Source: Arsenophonus fragariae
Lineage (GTDB): Bacteria; Pseudomonadota; Gammaproteobacteria; Enterobacterales; Enterobacteriaceae
Direction: 5' to 3'
Length of the DNA: 64,000 bases
Assembly (NCBI GenBank): GCA_047291315.1
Contig: JBDPYZ010000013.1
Span: 9,486-73,485 of the forward strand
The notes under the pieces are model-generated. The model ran no database searches and had not been told where the DNA came from. It saw only the letters and a program-made list of their open reading frames with translations. Positions within the stretch are counted from its first letter, which is position 1; every line of letters begins with the position of its first letter. Below, in pieces: positions 27,186 through 37,905 of this stretch. A program made the translations under genes and the position numbers.

Positions 27186-29810
27186 ATGAGTGACATAGCG
27201 AGAGAAATTACCCCAGTCAATATCGAAGAGGAGCTGAAAAGCTCTTATTTGGATTATGCGATGTCTGTAATTGTTGGGCGCGCCCTTCCAGATGTACGAG
27301 ATGGATTAAAACCTGTTCACCGTCGCGTATTATATGCGATGAATGTGTTGGGTAATGATTGGAATAAACCTTACAAAAAATCAGCCCGTGTAGTCGGTGA
27401 CGTCATTGGTAAATATCACCCTCATGGTGATATTGCTGTTTATGATGCGATAGTTCGTCTGGCACAACCTTTTTCAATGCGTTATATGCTAGTCGATGGG
27501 CAAGGTAATTTTGGCTCTGTTGATGGTGACTCTGCTGCTGCGATGCGTTATACCGAAGTACGCATGGCAAAAATTGCCCATGAATTGTTGGAGGATCTAG
27601 ATAAGGAAACCGTCGATTTTATCCCTAACTATGATGGTACAGAGCAGATCCCTGATGTTATGCCAACACGGATCCCAAACTTGTTGGTTAATGGCTCTTC
27701 AGGTATTGCTGTTGGCATGGCTACCAATATTCCACCTCATAACCTTACTGAAGTCATTGATGGCTGCCTGGCTTATATCGATGATGAAAATATTAGTATT
27801 GAAGGATTACTGGAATATATTCCAGGTCCTGATTTTCCAACCGCCGCGATTATTAATGGTCGTCGTGGTATAATCGACGCATACCGGACCGGGCGTGGTA
27901 AAGTCTACATCCGTGCACGAGCTAAAATTGAAGTTGATGATAAAAATGGTCGTGAAACAATCATCGTCAATGAGATTCCTTATCAGGTTAATAAAGCTCG
28001 TTTAATTGAAAAAATTGCTGAATTGGTTAAAGACAAACGTGTTGAGGGGATTAGCGCATTACGTGATGAATCTGATAAAGATGGCATGCGTATTGTTATT
28101 GAAGTAAAACGGGATGCAGTGGCGGAAGTTGTACTTAATAATTTGTATTCCCTCAGCCAACTTCAAGTTTCATTTGGCATTAATATGCTCTCCTTATGTG
28201 ATGGTCAACCTAGACTTTTAAACTTAAAAGAAATTCTTGAAGCTTTTGTTCGCCACCGTAGAGAAGTGGTCATACGGCGGACTATTTTTGAATTGCGTAA
28301 AGCGCGTGAGCGTGTTCATATATTGGAAGCACTAGCCGTTGCATTAGCAAATATTGATCCGATTATTGAACTTATCCGCCAAGCATCAACGCCTCATGAA
28401 GCGAAATTGGCTTTGATTGTACGTTCTTGGCAATTAGGTAATGTTTCTGCCATGTTAGCAAGAGCAGGTGATAACGCAGCACGCCCTGAATGGCTTGAAT
28501 CTCAATACGGTGTACGAGATGGTCAATATTATTTGACTGAACAGCAAGCTCAGGCGATTCTTGATTTGCGTTTACAAAAATTAACTAGCTTAGAGCATGA
28601 CAAAATATTGGATGAATATAGTGAGCTGCTAAAACAGATTGCAGCATTACTCTATATATTAACCCGCCCAGAACGGTTAATGGAAGTCATCCGTGAAGAG
28701 CTGGAAGCTGTTAAAGAACAGTATCGTGATGTCCGTCGCACGGAAATTACTGAAAATAGCTCAGATATTAATATCGAAGATTTAATTACCCAGGAAGATG
28801 TGGTCGTCACCTTGTCACATCAGGGGTATGTTAAATATCAACCATTATCTGATTACGAAGCGCAGCGACGCGGAGGTAAAGGAAAGTCAGCGGCGCGCAT
28901 AAAAGAAGAAGATTTTATTGAGCGTTTGTTAGTTGCCAATACCCATGACACAATTCTATGCTTCTCTAGTCGTGGCCGTCTCTATTGGATGAAAGTTTAC
29001 CAGTTGCCTGAATCCAGCCGTGGTGCGCGTGGGCGACCAATCGTCAATTTATTGCCGTTAGAAAAAAATGAACGTATTACCGCAATTTTACCGGTACGCG
29101 AATTTGATAATGGCCATTATGTATTTATGGCGACCGCGAGTGGCACGGTTAAAAAGACATCATTAAAAGATTTTAGTCGTCCCAGAAGCGCCGGGATCAT
29201 TGCAGTTAATCTTAATGAAGGAGATGAACTGATTGGTGTTGATTTAACTGCTGGTAAAAATGAGGTAATGCTTTTCTCTGCTGGCGGTAAAGTTGTTCGT
29301 TTTGCAGAAAATACGGTTCGTCCTATGGGGCGTACAGCAACGGGTGTTAGAGGTATCAAGTTACAAGCTGGCGATAAAGTGGTTTCGTTGATTAGACCTC
29401 GTGGTGAGGGTGATATTTTAACCGTTACAGAAAATGGTTATGGCAAACGAACTGAGCAGAGTGAATACCCAATAAAATCCCGAGCTACTCAAGGTGTTAT
29501 TTCCATTAAAGTTAGTGAACGTAATGGTAATGTGGTCGGGGCAATTCAGGTAGAAAAAACGGATCAAATTATGATGATCACTGATGCTGGCACTTTGGTG
29601 CGTACCCGGGTTGCAGAGGTTAGTATTGTCGGAAGAAATACTCAGGGCGTTACTTTGATTCGTACTGCTGAAGATGAAAAAGTAGTTGGTTTACAACGCG
29701 TTGTTGAACCTGAAGAAGAAAATGATAAAGAAACGTTAACAGAATGTACTCTTAGTATAAAAGTAGAGCCTGATATTAATAACGTAGAAAATCTTTCGCT
29801 TAATGAATGA
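27186..29810 (+). CDS. gyrA: DNA gyrase subunit A
   Basis: This subunit breaks and rejoins DNA during negative supercoiling. The 874-residue protein carries the winged-helix/tower core with the active Tyr122 in AMRYTEVRMAK and the C-terminal beta-pinwheel with the GyrA box QRRGGKGKSAARIKEED. I chose the ATG at 27186 (MSDIAREITPVNIEEEL), as in E. coli; in-frame ATGs at 27159 and 27168 would add nine or six residues. Residue 83, the key quinolone-contact position (Ser in E. coli), is Ile here (codon ATT, 27432-27434), while Asp87 is kept. The acidic tail is shorter than E. coli's. Confidence 0.98.
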   Translation: MSDIAREITPVNIEEELKSSYLDYAMSVIVGRALPDVRDGLKPVHRRVLYAMNVLGNDWNKPYKKSARVVGDVIGKYHPHGDIAVYDAIVRLAQPFSMRYMLVDGQGNFGSVDGDSAAAMRYTEVRMAKIAHELLEDLDKETVDFIPNYDGTEQIPDVMPTRIPNLLVNGSSGIAVGMATNIPPHNLTEVIDGCLAYIDDENISIEGLLEYIPGPDFPTAAIINGRRGIIDAYRTGRGKVYIRARAKIEVDDKNGRETIIVNEIPYQVNKARLIEKIAELVKDKRVEGISALRDESDKDGMRIVIEVKRDAVAEVVLNNLYSLSQLQVSFGINMLSLCDGQPRLLNLKEILEAFVRHRREVVIRRTIFELRKARERVHILEALAVALANIDPIIELIRQASTPHEAKLALIVRSWQLGNVSAMLARAGDNAARPEWLESQYGVRDGQYYLTEQQAQAILDLRLQKLTSLEHDKILDEYSELLKQIAALLYILTRPERLMEVIREELEAVKEQYRDVRRTEITENSSDINIEDLITQEDVVVTLSHQGYVKYQPLSDYEAQRRGGKGKSAARIKEEDFIERLLVANTHDTILCFSSRGRLYWMKVYQLPESSRGARGRPIVNLLPLEKNERITAILPVREFDNGHYVFMATASGTVKKTSLKDFSRPRSAGIIAVNLNEGDELIGVDLTAGKNEVMLFSAGGKVVRFAENTVRPMGRTATGVRGIKLQAGDKVVSLIRPRGEGDILTVTENGYGKRTEQSEYPIKSRATQGVISIKVSERNGNVVGAIQVEKTDQIMMITDAGTLVRTRVAEVSIVGRNTQGVTLIRTAEDEKVVGLQRVVEPEEENDKETLTECTLSIKVEPDINNVENLSLNE

Positions 29811-29829
29811 TCGACTAGTTTTGTATCCG

Positions 29830-29853
29830 CGGGCACATTAGGTGCCCGTTTTT
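29830..29853 (+). terminator. gyrA terminator
   Basis: The stem CGGGCAC/GTGCCCG with loop ATTAG is followed by five Ts, 20 bases after the gyrA stop. Confidence 0.9.
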
Positions 29854-29951
29854 ACGATTTATGTTATTCGCTACTAGTGATAACTATTGATTATTCTGCT
29901 TATCGTATATGCTTAACCAGTGATACACTTCTTTTATAGTTAGGACAGTGT

Positions 29952-32807
29952 TTGAGATATATATCTTCGTTTAGAACGTCATTGAAAATTTCTCGCTATC
30001 TGTTCCGTACCCTCGGCGTTATGCTATGGGCGATGGGAGCTGTAATTACACTTTTTTATTTATTTAATATCTTTAATAAAGTTAAATCTAATATACATCA
30101 ACAGTATTCATCCACTTATGACAGTATGGTTGAATATGTGCATTATACGGATAAGACACTGAGATCTATCCAATATATGGTAGATAGCCATATCGAAAAA
30201 TTAGCGGTAGATCCTAATTATACACCAGTGCTGCCTAAACAACTTCACTTCAGCTATTTACCTCTAACGGCAGATGCTGATTGTGGCAAATTGCATGAAA
30301 CATCAAAAAATTACTTAGTTGCATTTAATCAGTTATTCTCTTTTTGGAGAAATAATATTGTGCCACTACAAGGATTAAAAACAGTTTTTATTGTTGGCCC
30401 AGAAAGTAAATGTATGATTGAGCTAGCTATCCGAAACAGCACTACCAGCTTTCAATCACTAAAAAAAATAATCCATGAAAATATGCGAACTTATATGAGT
30501 TTGAGAGCGCAAGGAAGAGAACAAAATATTTATTGGATCACGCCAGCTACGGGGACTGATAATGGATCTTTCTACATATTAGCGCCCATTTATGATAAAG
30601 GGACTCTGGTTGGTTTAATTGGTTTAGAGCGTTCAATACGCCTGGAGCAGTTTAATTTACGCTATGAAAGACCAATTAGTACTTTCGTCTTAAATGCAAA
30701 TAATAGACTAGTATTACATTTTCCTTATGATAGCAATTTAAGATCTGATGATTATGTTTATCAGTTAGAAACCACTTATTTTGGCTATGATAATGATTTT
30801 ACTCGATTAATTTATAAAAATTGCTTACTACCTTCATTATTAAGTGTTGTTTTTTCTGTGCCTATTAGGGATATTTTTAATGAATTTAAGTTGTCAATTA
30901 TAAACGGCATTTTATTAAATATAATCTCATTTATTTTAATTACTTTTTTGATTTGGCTATTAGAAAGGAAGATGTTGTTACCGGCAGAAAATAATGCCAT
31001 TCGTTTAGAAGAACATGAACAATTTAATCATAAAATAGTGGCATCGGCGCCAGTTGGTATCATTATTTTACGCCTTGTTGATGGTGTTAATATATTGAGT
31101 AATGAACTTGCCCATGATTATTTTCGATTATTAAGTCATGATGATAAAATCCGTATTCTATCGATTATCCAAGATAAATCTAGTAGTTATATTGATGTTG
31201 TTACCACTAGTCATACTCATTTACAAATAAGTTATGTTATTTCTCGCTATCAAAATAAGGAAGTGGCCATTTGTGTTCTGGTTGATATTAGTGCCCGTGT
31301 TCAGATGGAAAAATCTTTACATAGTATGGCGCAGGTATCAGAGCAAGCTAACCAAGCCAAATCTATGTTTTTGGCGACAGTTAGTCATGAATTACGAACA
31401 CCACTATATGGCATCATCGGTAATTTAGAGCTATTGCAATCTTATGAATTACCCATTCAAGCTGATCGTCTTTTGACGACGATGGATCACTCTTCATCAT
31501 TATTATTAAAAATAATTAATGATATTTTAGATTTTTCAAAAATTGAATCTAAGCAACTGAATATTGATCCTGCACCATTTAATTGTCGTGAAGTTTTTTC
31601 ATTTATTATTTCTAATTATATTCCGCTGATAGGAAAAAAGGGCCTTTCGATTTATTACTTTATTGATCCTAATGTACCCGATATCATTAATGCTGACTCG
31701 GTTAGAGTACAGCAAATTATCTCTAATATTTTAAGTAATGCGATTAAATTTACAAAAACTGGTTTTATTTTTTTAAATATCTTTATAAGAGATTTTTATA
31801 TTTATATTGAAATTAGGGATACAGGAATTGGCATGCCTGATAATATATTAATGCAACTTTTTGATCCTTTCTTTCAAATTAAAGTTAATAATGAAAGTTT
31901 TTCCCAAGGAACCGGTCTGGGCTTACCTATTTGTGAAAAATTAATTAGCTTAATGGATGGTGATATCGAAGTTAACAGTCAGGTTTGTATAGGTAGTAGT
32001 TTTACCGTCAGGTTACCTTTGTTTAGTAGTGAATATGTGACTTTTCAGCACCCAGAATATCGGCAAAATTTTCGCATTGGTTTGTATTTTTTTAATCATC
32101 ATCTGCGAGGTTATCTACAAACTTATTTAAACTACAATGGCTTTAGTATGACAACAGTTTGGGATGAACATAGTAAAGATAAAATATATGATTTAATTAT
32201 CACTGATTATGAAGGTTTGGTGGCTGAAAGTAAATTTATGCTTAGGTTATTTTCAACTTTTATCTGTGAACCTCAGGAATATGCGAAAAATGATTGGTTT
32301 CATAATACTTACCAACTTGATAAATTAGATAGTTTTATTGATCAATTAGTGATGGAAAATGGTGAGCAAGAAGTGGCTAATCAATTTTCAATAATGTCGT
32401 TAGCAGATAAAAAATTATGTTTTCTAACGGTATTAATTGTTGATGATCATCCAATTAATCGGAGTTTGCTAGCCGATCAGTTGAAATCAATAGGCTTCAA
32501 TATAGTACTTGCTGAAGATGGATTAATCGCTTTGGATTATGTTCGACAAAATAATATAGATATTGTTTTGACAGATGTGAATATGCCTAATCTTGATGGC
32601 TATGGTTTGGCAAAGTTAATTCGAGAAGAAGGTTATGAGATACCCATCGTTGCTTTAACTGCAAATGCAGTGGCAGAAGAGAAGCAGCGTTGCTTAAGTG
32701 TAGGAATAGATGACTGTCTATCCAAACCGGTTACATTAAAAAAATTAAAGCAATCGCTGTTGAAGTATTGTGATGTTAGCATATTAGCAACACAAGAAAA
32801 TAATTAA
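29952..32807 (+). CDS. rcsC: Rcs phosphorelay hybrid sensor kinase RcsC
   Basis: RcsC is the inner-membrane hybrid kinase that starts the Rcs envelope-stress relay. The 951-residue protein has an N-terminal transmembrane helix (about 20-45), a periplasmic domain, a second helix (about 315-336), then the kinase with His479 in VSHELRTPLYGI and an ATPase with GTGLGLPICEKLI. The C-terminal receiver has Asp875 in LTDVNMPNLDGY. The start is a TTG at 29952, six bases after AGGA. It is chosen because the protein then lines up with the E. coli N-terminus and no ATG fits. It is convergent with rcsD-rcsB, as in other Enterobacterales. Confidence 0.96.
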   Translation: MRYISSFRTSLKISRYLFRTLGVMLWAMGAVITLFYLFNIFNKVKSNIHQQYSSTYDSMVEYVHYTDKTLRSIQYMVDSHIEKLAVDPNYTPVLPKQLHFSYLPLTADADCGKLHETSKNYLVAFNQLFSFWRNNIVPLQGLKTVFIVGPESKCMIELAIRNSTTSFQSLKKIIHENMRTYMSLRAQGREQNIYWITPATGTDNGSFYILAPIYDKGTLVGLIGLERSIRLEQFNLRYERPISTFVLNANNRLVLHFPYDSNLRSDDYVYQLETTYFGYDNDFTRLIYKNCLLPSLLSVVFSVPIRDIFNEFKLSIINGILLNIISFILITFLIWLLERKMLLPAENNAIRLEEHEQFNHKIVASAPVGIIILRLVDGVNILSNELAHDYFRLLSHDDKIRILSIIQDKSSSYIDVVTTSHTHLQISYVISRYQNKEVAICVLVDISARVQMEKSLHSMAQVSEQANQAKSMFLATVSHELRTPLYGIIGNLELLQSYELPIQADRLLTTMDHSSSLLLKIINDILDFSKIESKQLNIDPAPFNCREVFSFIISNYIPLIGKKGLSIYYFIDPNVPDIINADSVRVQQIISNILSNAIKFTKTGFIFLNIFIRDFYIYIEIRDTGIGMPDNILMQLFDPFFQIKVNNESFSQGTGLGLPICEKLISLMDGDIEVNSQVCIGSSFTVRLPLFSSEYVTFQHPEYRQNFRIGLYFFNHHLRGYLQTYLNYNGFSMTTVWDEHSKDKIYDLIITDYEGLVAESKFMLRLFSTFICEPQEYAKNDWFHNTYQLDKLDSFIDQLVMENGEQEVANQFSIMSLADKKLCFLTVLIVDDHPINRSLLADQLKSIGFNIVLAEDGLIALDYVRQNNIDIVLTDVNMPNLDGYGLAKLIREEGYEIPIVALTANAVAEEKQRCLSVGIDDCLSKPVTLKKLKQSLLKYCDVSILATQENN

Positions 32808-32923
32808 GTCCTACTTTAATATTCAAATGATTATTAACTTATAAAAACGGAATGGAAAATCGATTAATCTTATTCATTGCCCATAAAATTAGGATAAATT
32901 AGTTTTTTATTTACTATAGATTA

Positions 32924-33571
32924 CTAGTTAATTTCTTTCTCGATTGTGACTGAAGAAAGATAATTTAATAATGCTATATCATTTTCAACCCCGAGTTTTA
33001 GCATAGCCGATTTTTTTTGGCTACTAATTGTTTTAATACTTCGATTAAGTTTTTTTGCAATTTCGGTGACTAAAAAACCTTCCGCAAATAGGCGCAACAC
33101 TTCGCTTTCTTTTGGTGATAAACGTTTATCGCCGTAACCATTAGCACTAACTTTTTTTAATAATTTCGATACATTTTCAGGAGTAAATTTTTTCCCTTTC
33201 TGTAAGGCTGATAACGCCTTTGGTAAGTCAGCAGGGGCGCCTTGTTTTAAAACGATGCCTTCGATATCTAAATCTAACACGGTACTTAGTATTGCAGGAT
33301 TATTATTCATGGTAAGTACAATGATTGATAGATTAGGATAATGGCGTTTAATATATTTTATTAATGTAATTCCATCACCGTATTTATCACCAGGCATCGA
33401 AAGATCAGTAATTAGAATATCTGCATTAAGTTTGGCTATATTATTGATAAGGGATGTGGAATCTTCAAATTGACCAACCAAATTAATGCCCTCGATTTGC
33501 TCAATGGATTTTCGTATACCAAATAGTACAATAGGATGATCATCAGCGATAATGACATTAAGGTTATTCAT
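32924..33571 (-). CDS. rcsB: Response regulator RcsB
   Basis: RcsB is the DNA-binding output of the Rcs relay. The 215-residue protein has a receiver domain with phospho-acceptor Asp56 in ADILITDLSMPG and a LuxR/FixJ helix-turn-helix (about 150-205) reading LSPKESEVLRLFAEGFLVTE. It starts one base after the rcsD stop and is probably co-transcribed with it. The gene is intact, so capsule or envelope-stress output may still work, although its usual partner RcsA is frameshifted (54184-54772). Confidence 0.97.
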   Translation of the reverse strand: MNNLNVIIADDHPIVLFGIRKSIEQIEGINLVGQFEDSTSLINNIAKLNADILITDLSMPGDKYGDGITLIKYIKRHYPNLSIIVLTMNNNPAILSTVLDLDIEGIVLKQGAPADLPKALSALQKGKKFTPENVSKLLKKVSANGYGDKRLSPKESEVLRLFAEGFLVTEIAKKLNRSIKTISSQKKSAMLKLGVENDIALLNYLSSVTIEKEIN

Positions 33572-33572
33572 T

Positions 33573-36308
33573 TTATTGGTTGCCCTCTGGCATTAGTTTT
33601 TTGATAAAGATATCAATATCTCTAATACTATTTAAAATCTCAAATTCATTATTATCTGCTATGTGCTGTTCTAATTGTTCACATGCTTTTTTAAGAAGCT
33701 CAAAGTTTAGCATAGCAAAAACACCTTTTAGTCTATGTGCCGTATTTTTTAGTTTTTTTAAGTCGCCTTTTTCTTGGTTAGTATACAGCTTATTAATATC
33801 TATAGGTACTGTAGTAAGGAATAAATTACGATAGTCACTATTAGAAAGCTCTATTTTATAATCCTCAATAATTATAGGGTCAGAATTATTAGTATGATTG
33901 ATGATAGTAAATATTGATTTATCTATTGATTCTTGCTCTGCAATCAAATTATCTTCAATTAATATAGAAATTGCATTAATAAGTTCATCATTAAAATTGA
34001 AATTACATTTTATCAAATTTTGTTTTACTATTCTATAAGCAATAATATTATCAACAAGATAGATTGTTGGTTTATCATATTCTGTTTTATGATCAGTTAT
34101 AAACAAATCATAGGATGAATAACAATTATTTTTAGCTATATTAGAATAATGAGCTCCATAAATCATTAAATGCTGCTGGATAATTTTATGAATTTCAGGG
34201 TTTCTAATATCAAGAAGTATATTAATTCCATCTAGTAGATGTACTGGCTTGGAACTTTGTTCATTTTTTAATTCTAACGGCAATGTCACTGTATAATGAG
34301 AACCAATTCCAACTTTACTTTTTATGAAAAATTCACCTTGCATACGGTTACATAGCTGATGACAGAGATAAAATGTCATTCCTGAATTGGATAGGGTTCC
34401 ATCATTATTCGTTGAGCTAGCAAAAGGCATGTGGATATTTGCCAGATCCATTGTATTAAGTCCTATACCGCTATCAATGATTTGAAGGCATAGACGCTTA
34501 GTTTCATAGTTCACAATAACCGTAATTTTACCAAAATTAGTTGTATTGATTGAATAACTTAATAAAAGTGAAATGATTTTAAATAAAGCGTTATTATTTA
34601 TAGTAAAGTGTTGCTGATAATTTAAATCATTATGATAGTAAAGTGAAAGACCTTTATTGATAACCAGTGATATTTTTTCTTTTAACATTTTATTCATCAT
34701 CTCAGCGATTGAGACAGATTTAATTTCATTTAGCTGTTCTATCTTCCACTCACCAGATTCAATAGTATTGAGTAGAGCAATATTATCTATCCAGTTAACT
34801 ATGTAATTTGTTCTAATTAATAATTCATTAATTAAATATTTTATGTTGTTATTATTAGAGGTTTCTTTGAGTTGCTGAATAAGGCTATTAATTTCTATAA
34901 TAGGAGTCTCGATCTCTTTACACATGTTAGACAACATCGAGCGTCGTACTTGAATATTTTTTTCATGCTCATGTTTGGCCATCAGCAATTTTTTATTTGT
35001 GAGTGCTTCTTTATCTTGATCATGAATAAAAAACATATAAGTATTATCTAATAATTGATTATTAATTAATTTTATTTCATAGATAGTATCTTCAATTGAA
35101 ATTTGAATAGATCCATGGTGTTCGAGTGCCATATCACGAATACGTATCAAGTCCATATGGGGTAAAAGTAATTCAGCTATCCCATTACTCATAATTTTGC
35201 GATTGGTAGAGAAATTATAAAGTAGAAAACCAACAGGAATGTTAGAAATAATATAGTTGCTAATTGTGTTTGTAATTTGTATCTCGTGAAACATATTTTG
35301 GTTAGGAGAAACAAAACGCGTTCTAATGTATAAGCTACCAACAATAGAGATAGCAGTAAAAGAACAAATTGCGATTATGGCCCACAGGTTATTATATAAA
35401 AGATCCCATAAAATATCCTTAATCGGTAATTGATAGACCAGCTTATAAGTTGTCCCAGAAATAGGTTGGGTAAATTGTAGTGAAAGACCATTAAATTCAA
35501 TATCAACCAGGTTTCCATTGTTGTTTATCATGTCATTTGAAAAGGTAATTGATAAATATTCAGGATTGATATTTTTTGTGAGTAATAAATTTATCGGTAA
35601 TTCAAAAGTTATAATGGTGGTTAATTGGCCTGGTGAGTTAAACATGGTGCGGTAAGTATAATAATATGAATTATCAGGGCGTGTACGATTAATATTGGAT
35701 AAACTTTCTCGTTTGTCTATTGCCGATGATAATGACAACATTTCAGAGTGTTTTTCTTCCGCGGTTAAAGTTAAATAACTCTCTTTGTAGCGTATTTCGG
35801 GTTTTAGTATCGAATGGGTAGTTACCAGCAAAAGGGTATTATCAGGACCATTAAGATAGTACATCGAATTATATTCATTTTTAGCGCCCCATATTATGCC
35901 CATATAGTTAGATAATTTATATGCTAGATTTATGTTCGTATTATTTTGCCGGCCAAAAATAATTGCATCGACATGTCGCTCATAGTTATTGATCCAAAAA
36001 ATATCAGGTCGCAATTTTATGGGTAAGGGGGTATCACTCTTAGTTTCATTTTCACCATCGTTAGCTATATAATAGAGTTGACTTGCGTAATAACGGTAGT
36101 CTTCAATTTCATATTCAAGTTGTTTAGTTATGTTATTGAGCGTATTTTGACTGTCATCGATCCAATTATGAAAGTAATTGTAGGCAAATAAAAATAATAA
36201 TAATATTAACGAGCTGATAAATATTATAAAAAAGCGTGTTAGCGATGAAAGCTGTAAAGTTGGTTGTTTATAATTCATTGGTAGGAAAGGCGCCTTTTTA
36301 TTGAACAT
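33573..36308 (-). CDS. rcsD: Phosphotransfer protein RcsD
   Basis: RcsD passes phosphate from RcsC to RcsB. The 911-residue inner-membrane protein has an N-terminal helix (about 24-46), a periplasmic domain containing NSMYYLNGPDNTLLLVTTHS, a second helix near 310-330, a degenerate kinase-like domain, and a C-terminal HPt domain. The phosphotransfer His is in AHRLKGVFAMLN, about residue 858. Two starts are possible, 36308 and 36278 (MNYKQPTLQL); neither has a strong ribosome site. The coding is very AT-rich and diverged from E. coli, but no lesion is visible. Confidence 0.95.
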   Translation of the reverse strand: MFNKKAPFLPMNYKQPTLQLSSLTRFFIIFISSLILLLFLFAYNYFHNWIDDSQNTLNNITKQLEYEIEDYRYYASQLYYIANDGENETKSDTPLPIKLRPDIFWINNYERHVDAIIFGRQNNTNINLAYKLSNYMGIIWGAKNEYNSMYYLNGPDNTLLLVTTHSILKPEIRYKESYLTLTAEEKHSEMLSLSSAIDKRESLSNINRTRPDNSYYYTYRTMFNSPGQLTTIITFELPINLLLTKNINPEYLSITFSNDMINNNGNLVDIEFNGLSLQFTQPISGTTYKLVYQLPIKDILWDLLYNNLWAIIAICSFTAISIVGSLYIRTRFVSPNQNMFHEIQITNTISNYIISNIPVGFLLYNFSTNRKIMSNGIAELLLPHMDLIRIRDMALEHHGSIQISIEDTIYEIKLINNQLLDNTYMFFIHDQDKEALTNKKLLMAKHEHEKNIQVRRSMLSNMCKEIETPIIEINSLIQQLKETSNNNNIKYLINELLIRTNYIVNWIDNIALLNTIESGEWKIEQLNEIKSVSIAEMMNKMLKEKISLVINKGLSLYYHNDLNYQQHFTINNNALFKIISLLLSYSINTTNFGKITVIVNYETKRLCLQIIDSGIGLNTMDLANIHMPFASSTNNDGTLSNSGMTFYLCHQLCNRMQGEFFIKSKVGIGSHYTVTLPLELKNEQSSKPVHLLDGINILLDIRNPEIHKIIQQHLMIYGAHYSNIAKNNCYSSYDLFITDHKTEYDKPTIYLVDNIIAYRIVKQNLIKCNFNFNDELINAISILIEDNLIAEQESIDKSIFTIINHTNNSDPIIIEDYKIELSNSDYRNLFLTTVPIDINKLYTNQEKGDLKKLKNTAHRLKGVFAMLNFELLKKACEQLEQHIADNNEFEILNSIRDIDIFIKKLMPEGNQ

Positions 36309-36481
36309 GAAAAAATAAGTATATTGATTACTATTTAAACAATTTTATCTTGTTATTTTAACAGGTAATTTCACATAGTATAATTTTAGTGATCAAACTT
36401 TAAACAAATAATGAAAAAATAGTATTTTTTTATATTAAGGTCTAGACAAGGCTATCACATTTCGCGATAATTCCGTGCTAT

Positions 36482-36569
<88 letters not shown>

Positions 36570-36575
36570 AATTTT

Positions 36576-36651
<76 letters not shown>

Positions 36652-36696
36652 ATTTAAATAAAAAGTTACTCAGTGGTATCCCACGGCGGCTTAAAG

Positions 36697-36843
36697 TTAA
36701 GTGGGATATTTCTGGGCTGCTTTTATAGCATAAATATCTATCCATCTATCTATTGCCGCTGATCTATTGACTAGATCAGCGTATTTGTAAAGTATTTCGC
36801 TTGATTTCAATCCAGTGCACATTAGTGAAACTAGCGCTTGCTG
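36697..36843 (-). pseudogene. Possible integrase C-terminal remnant next to tRNA-Thr
   Basis: The minus-strand frame reads SSEILYKYADLVNRSAAIDR and WIDIYAIKAAQKYPT before a stop. The spacing Tyr, then R, then W, D, Y resembles the end of P4-type integrases (YxR...MxxWADYL). The location 46 bases from the tRNA-Thr 3' end is also suggestive. The match is short and no duplicated tRNA end was found, so this is weak. Confidence 0.25.
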
Positions 36844-37076
36844 TTTAAATTAGCTGATCGATCTCTTAAAATTATCTAAGTGAAGGCTTTTAATATTTAA
36901 ATTTGGTTCTGGGCGGCATGTTAAGCAATCTTCATTTTTAATCTTGCAACCATAGCGGTATAATTAAAAGTAATATAAATAATATTGTTATGATAAATTA
37001 TAGTAATTTCACTATTTTTTTGCTAGTGTAAGGGCTCTATATCTTTATCTTTGTTATCGACAATTCTATTTTTATC

Positions 37077-37250
37077 TCAACAAAATTTTTCTCTGGTTTT
37101 GTTATCATGATGACATGCCGCAATAAAGCCACTTATGTTATATAAATATTCATCTTTGGTTTTATAACTACTAGTTTCATTAGCGAAAGAATATGCCTGA
37201 ATAAGAGAGGAAGTAATAATAGATAACACCTTGAAACCATTTTTTATCAT
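37077..37250 (-). CDS. Short secreted-like protein of 57 residues
   Basis: This ORF starts MIKNGFKVLSIITSSLIQAY with AAAAGGAAA directly upstream. The first 23 residues look like a signal peptide with a likely cut after YSFA. The mature part would be about 34 residues with two Cys (AACHHDNKTREKFC) and then TGA. Another 17 codons are open after the TGA, so it may be the stump of a slightly longer gene. I do not recognise it. It stands alone in AT-rich DNA. Confidence 0.4.
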   Translation of the reverse strand: MIKNGFKVLSIITSSLIQAYSFANETSSYKTKDEYLYNISGFIAACHHDNKTREKFC

Positions 37251-37905
37251 TTTCCTTTTGTTTTTAGCCTAACAATAAACAAAATAAGTTTATCAACAAT
37301 AAATTAAGCATATCAATTAATTTTGAATTATTTTATTGTGCTTATCTATAAGATAATATCGCTAGAGTTTTCTGTTGATTATTATTTTCTTGGTATTTAA
37401 ATATATTGCAAATTGAGATAAATAAAATTTTATATTTAATGTGATTAATTTTGTCATTGTAAAAAATTGATGATAATATTTGAGCCGGTATGTTGATGTT
37501 GAAATTTAACATAGATATTTATAACCAAGCCGAAAAATTCAAAAAATAATTATAAAATAGTATACTACAATTAGTTTAAATCAATTTTGTTTATTAAAAA
37601 TATGTAATTGTAGTAAATAAATTTCGGAAAATTAGTTTATTTTTACCTTTATTTAATTCTGATTATTTATAGTATTCTCTACGTTAATTTTTTATAATAT
37701 TGCAACCTATGATGCTAATTTTACTCTCAAATAAGCTATTCATATGATGTTTTATATTTTTGTTACTCATTTTATGATTAATCTAATAATGTTATTATAC
37801 GATATAAAATAGATGTCATTAATCCTAGTATTTTAATTAATTTTGGTTTTTTTTCTCTTTTTTTGCTGCCGAATTATTGACACTATTGTAGAGTTTAAAA
37901 TCAAA
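37251..37905. other. AT-rich stretch with no supported gene
   Basis: I see no ORF with coding character, RNA gene or repeat here. The composition is dominated by A and T runs, like most gaps in this window. Confidence 0.5.
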
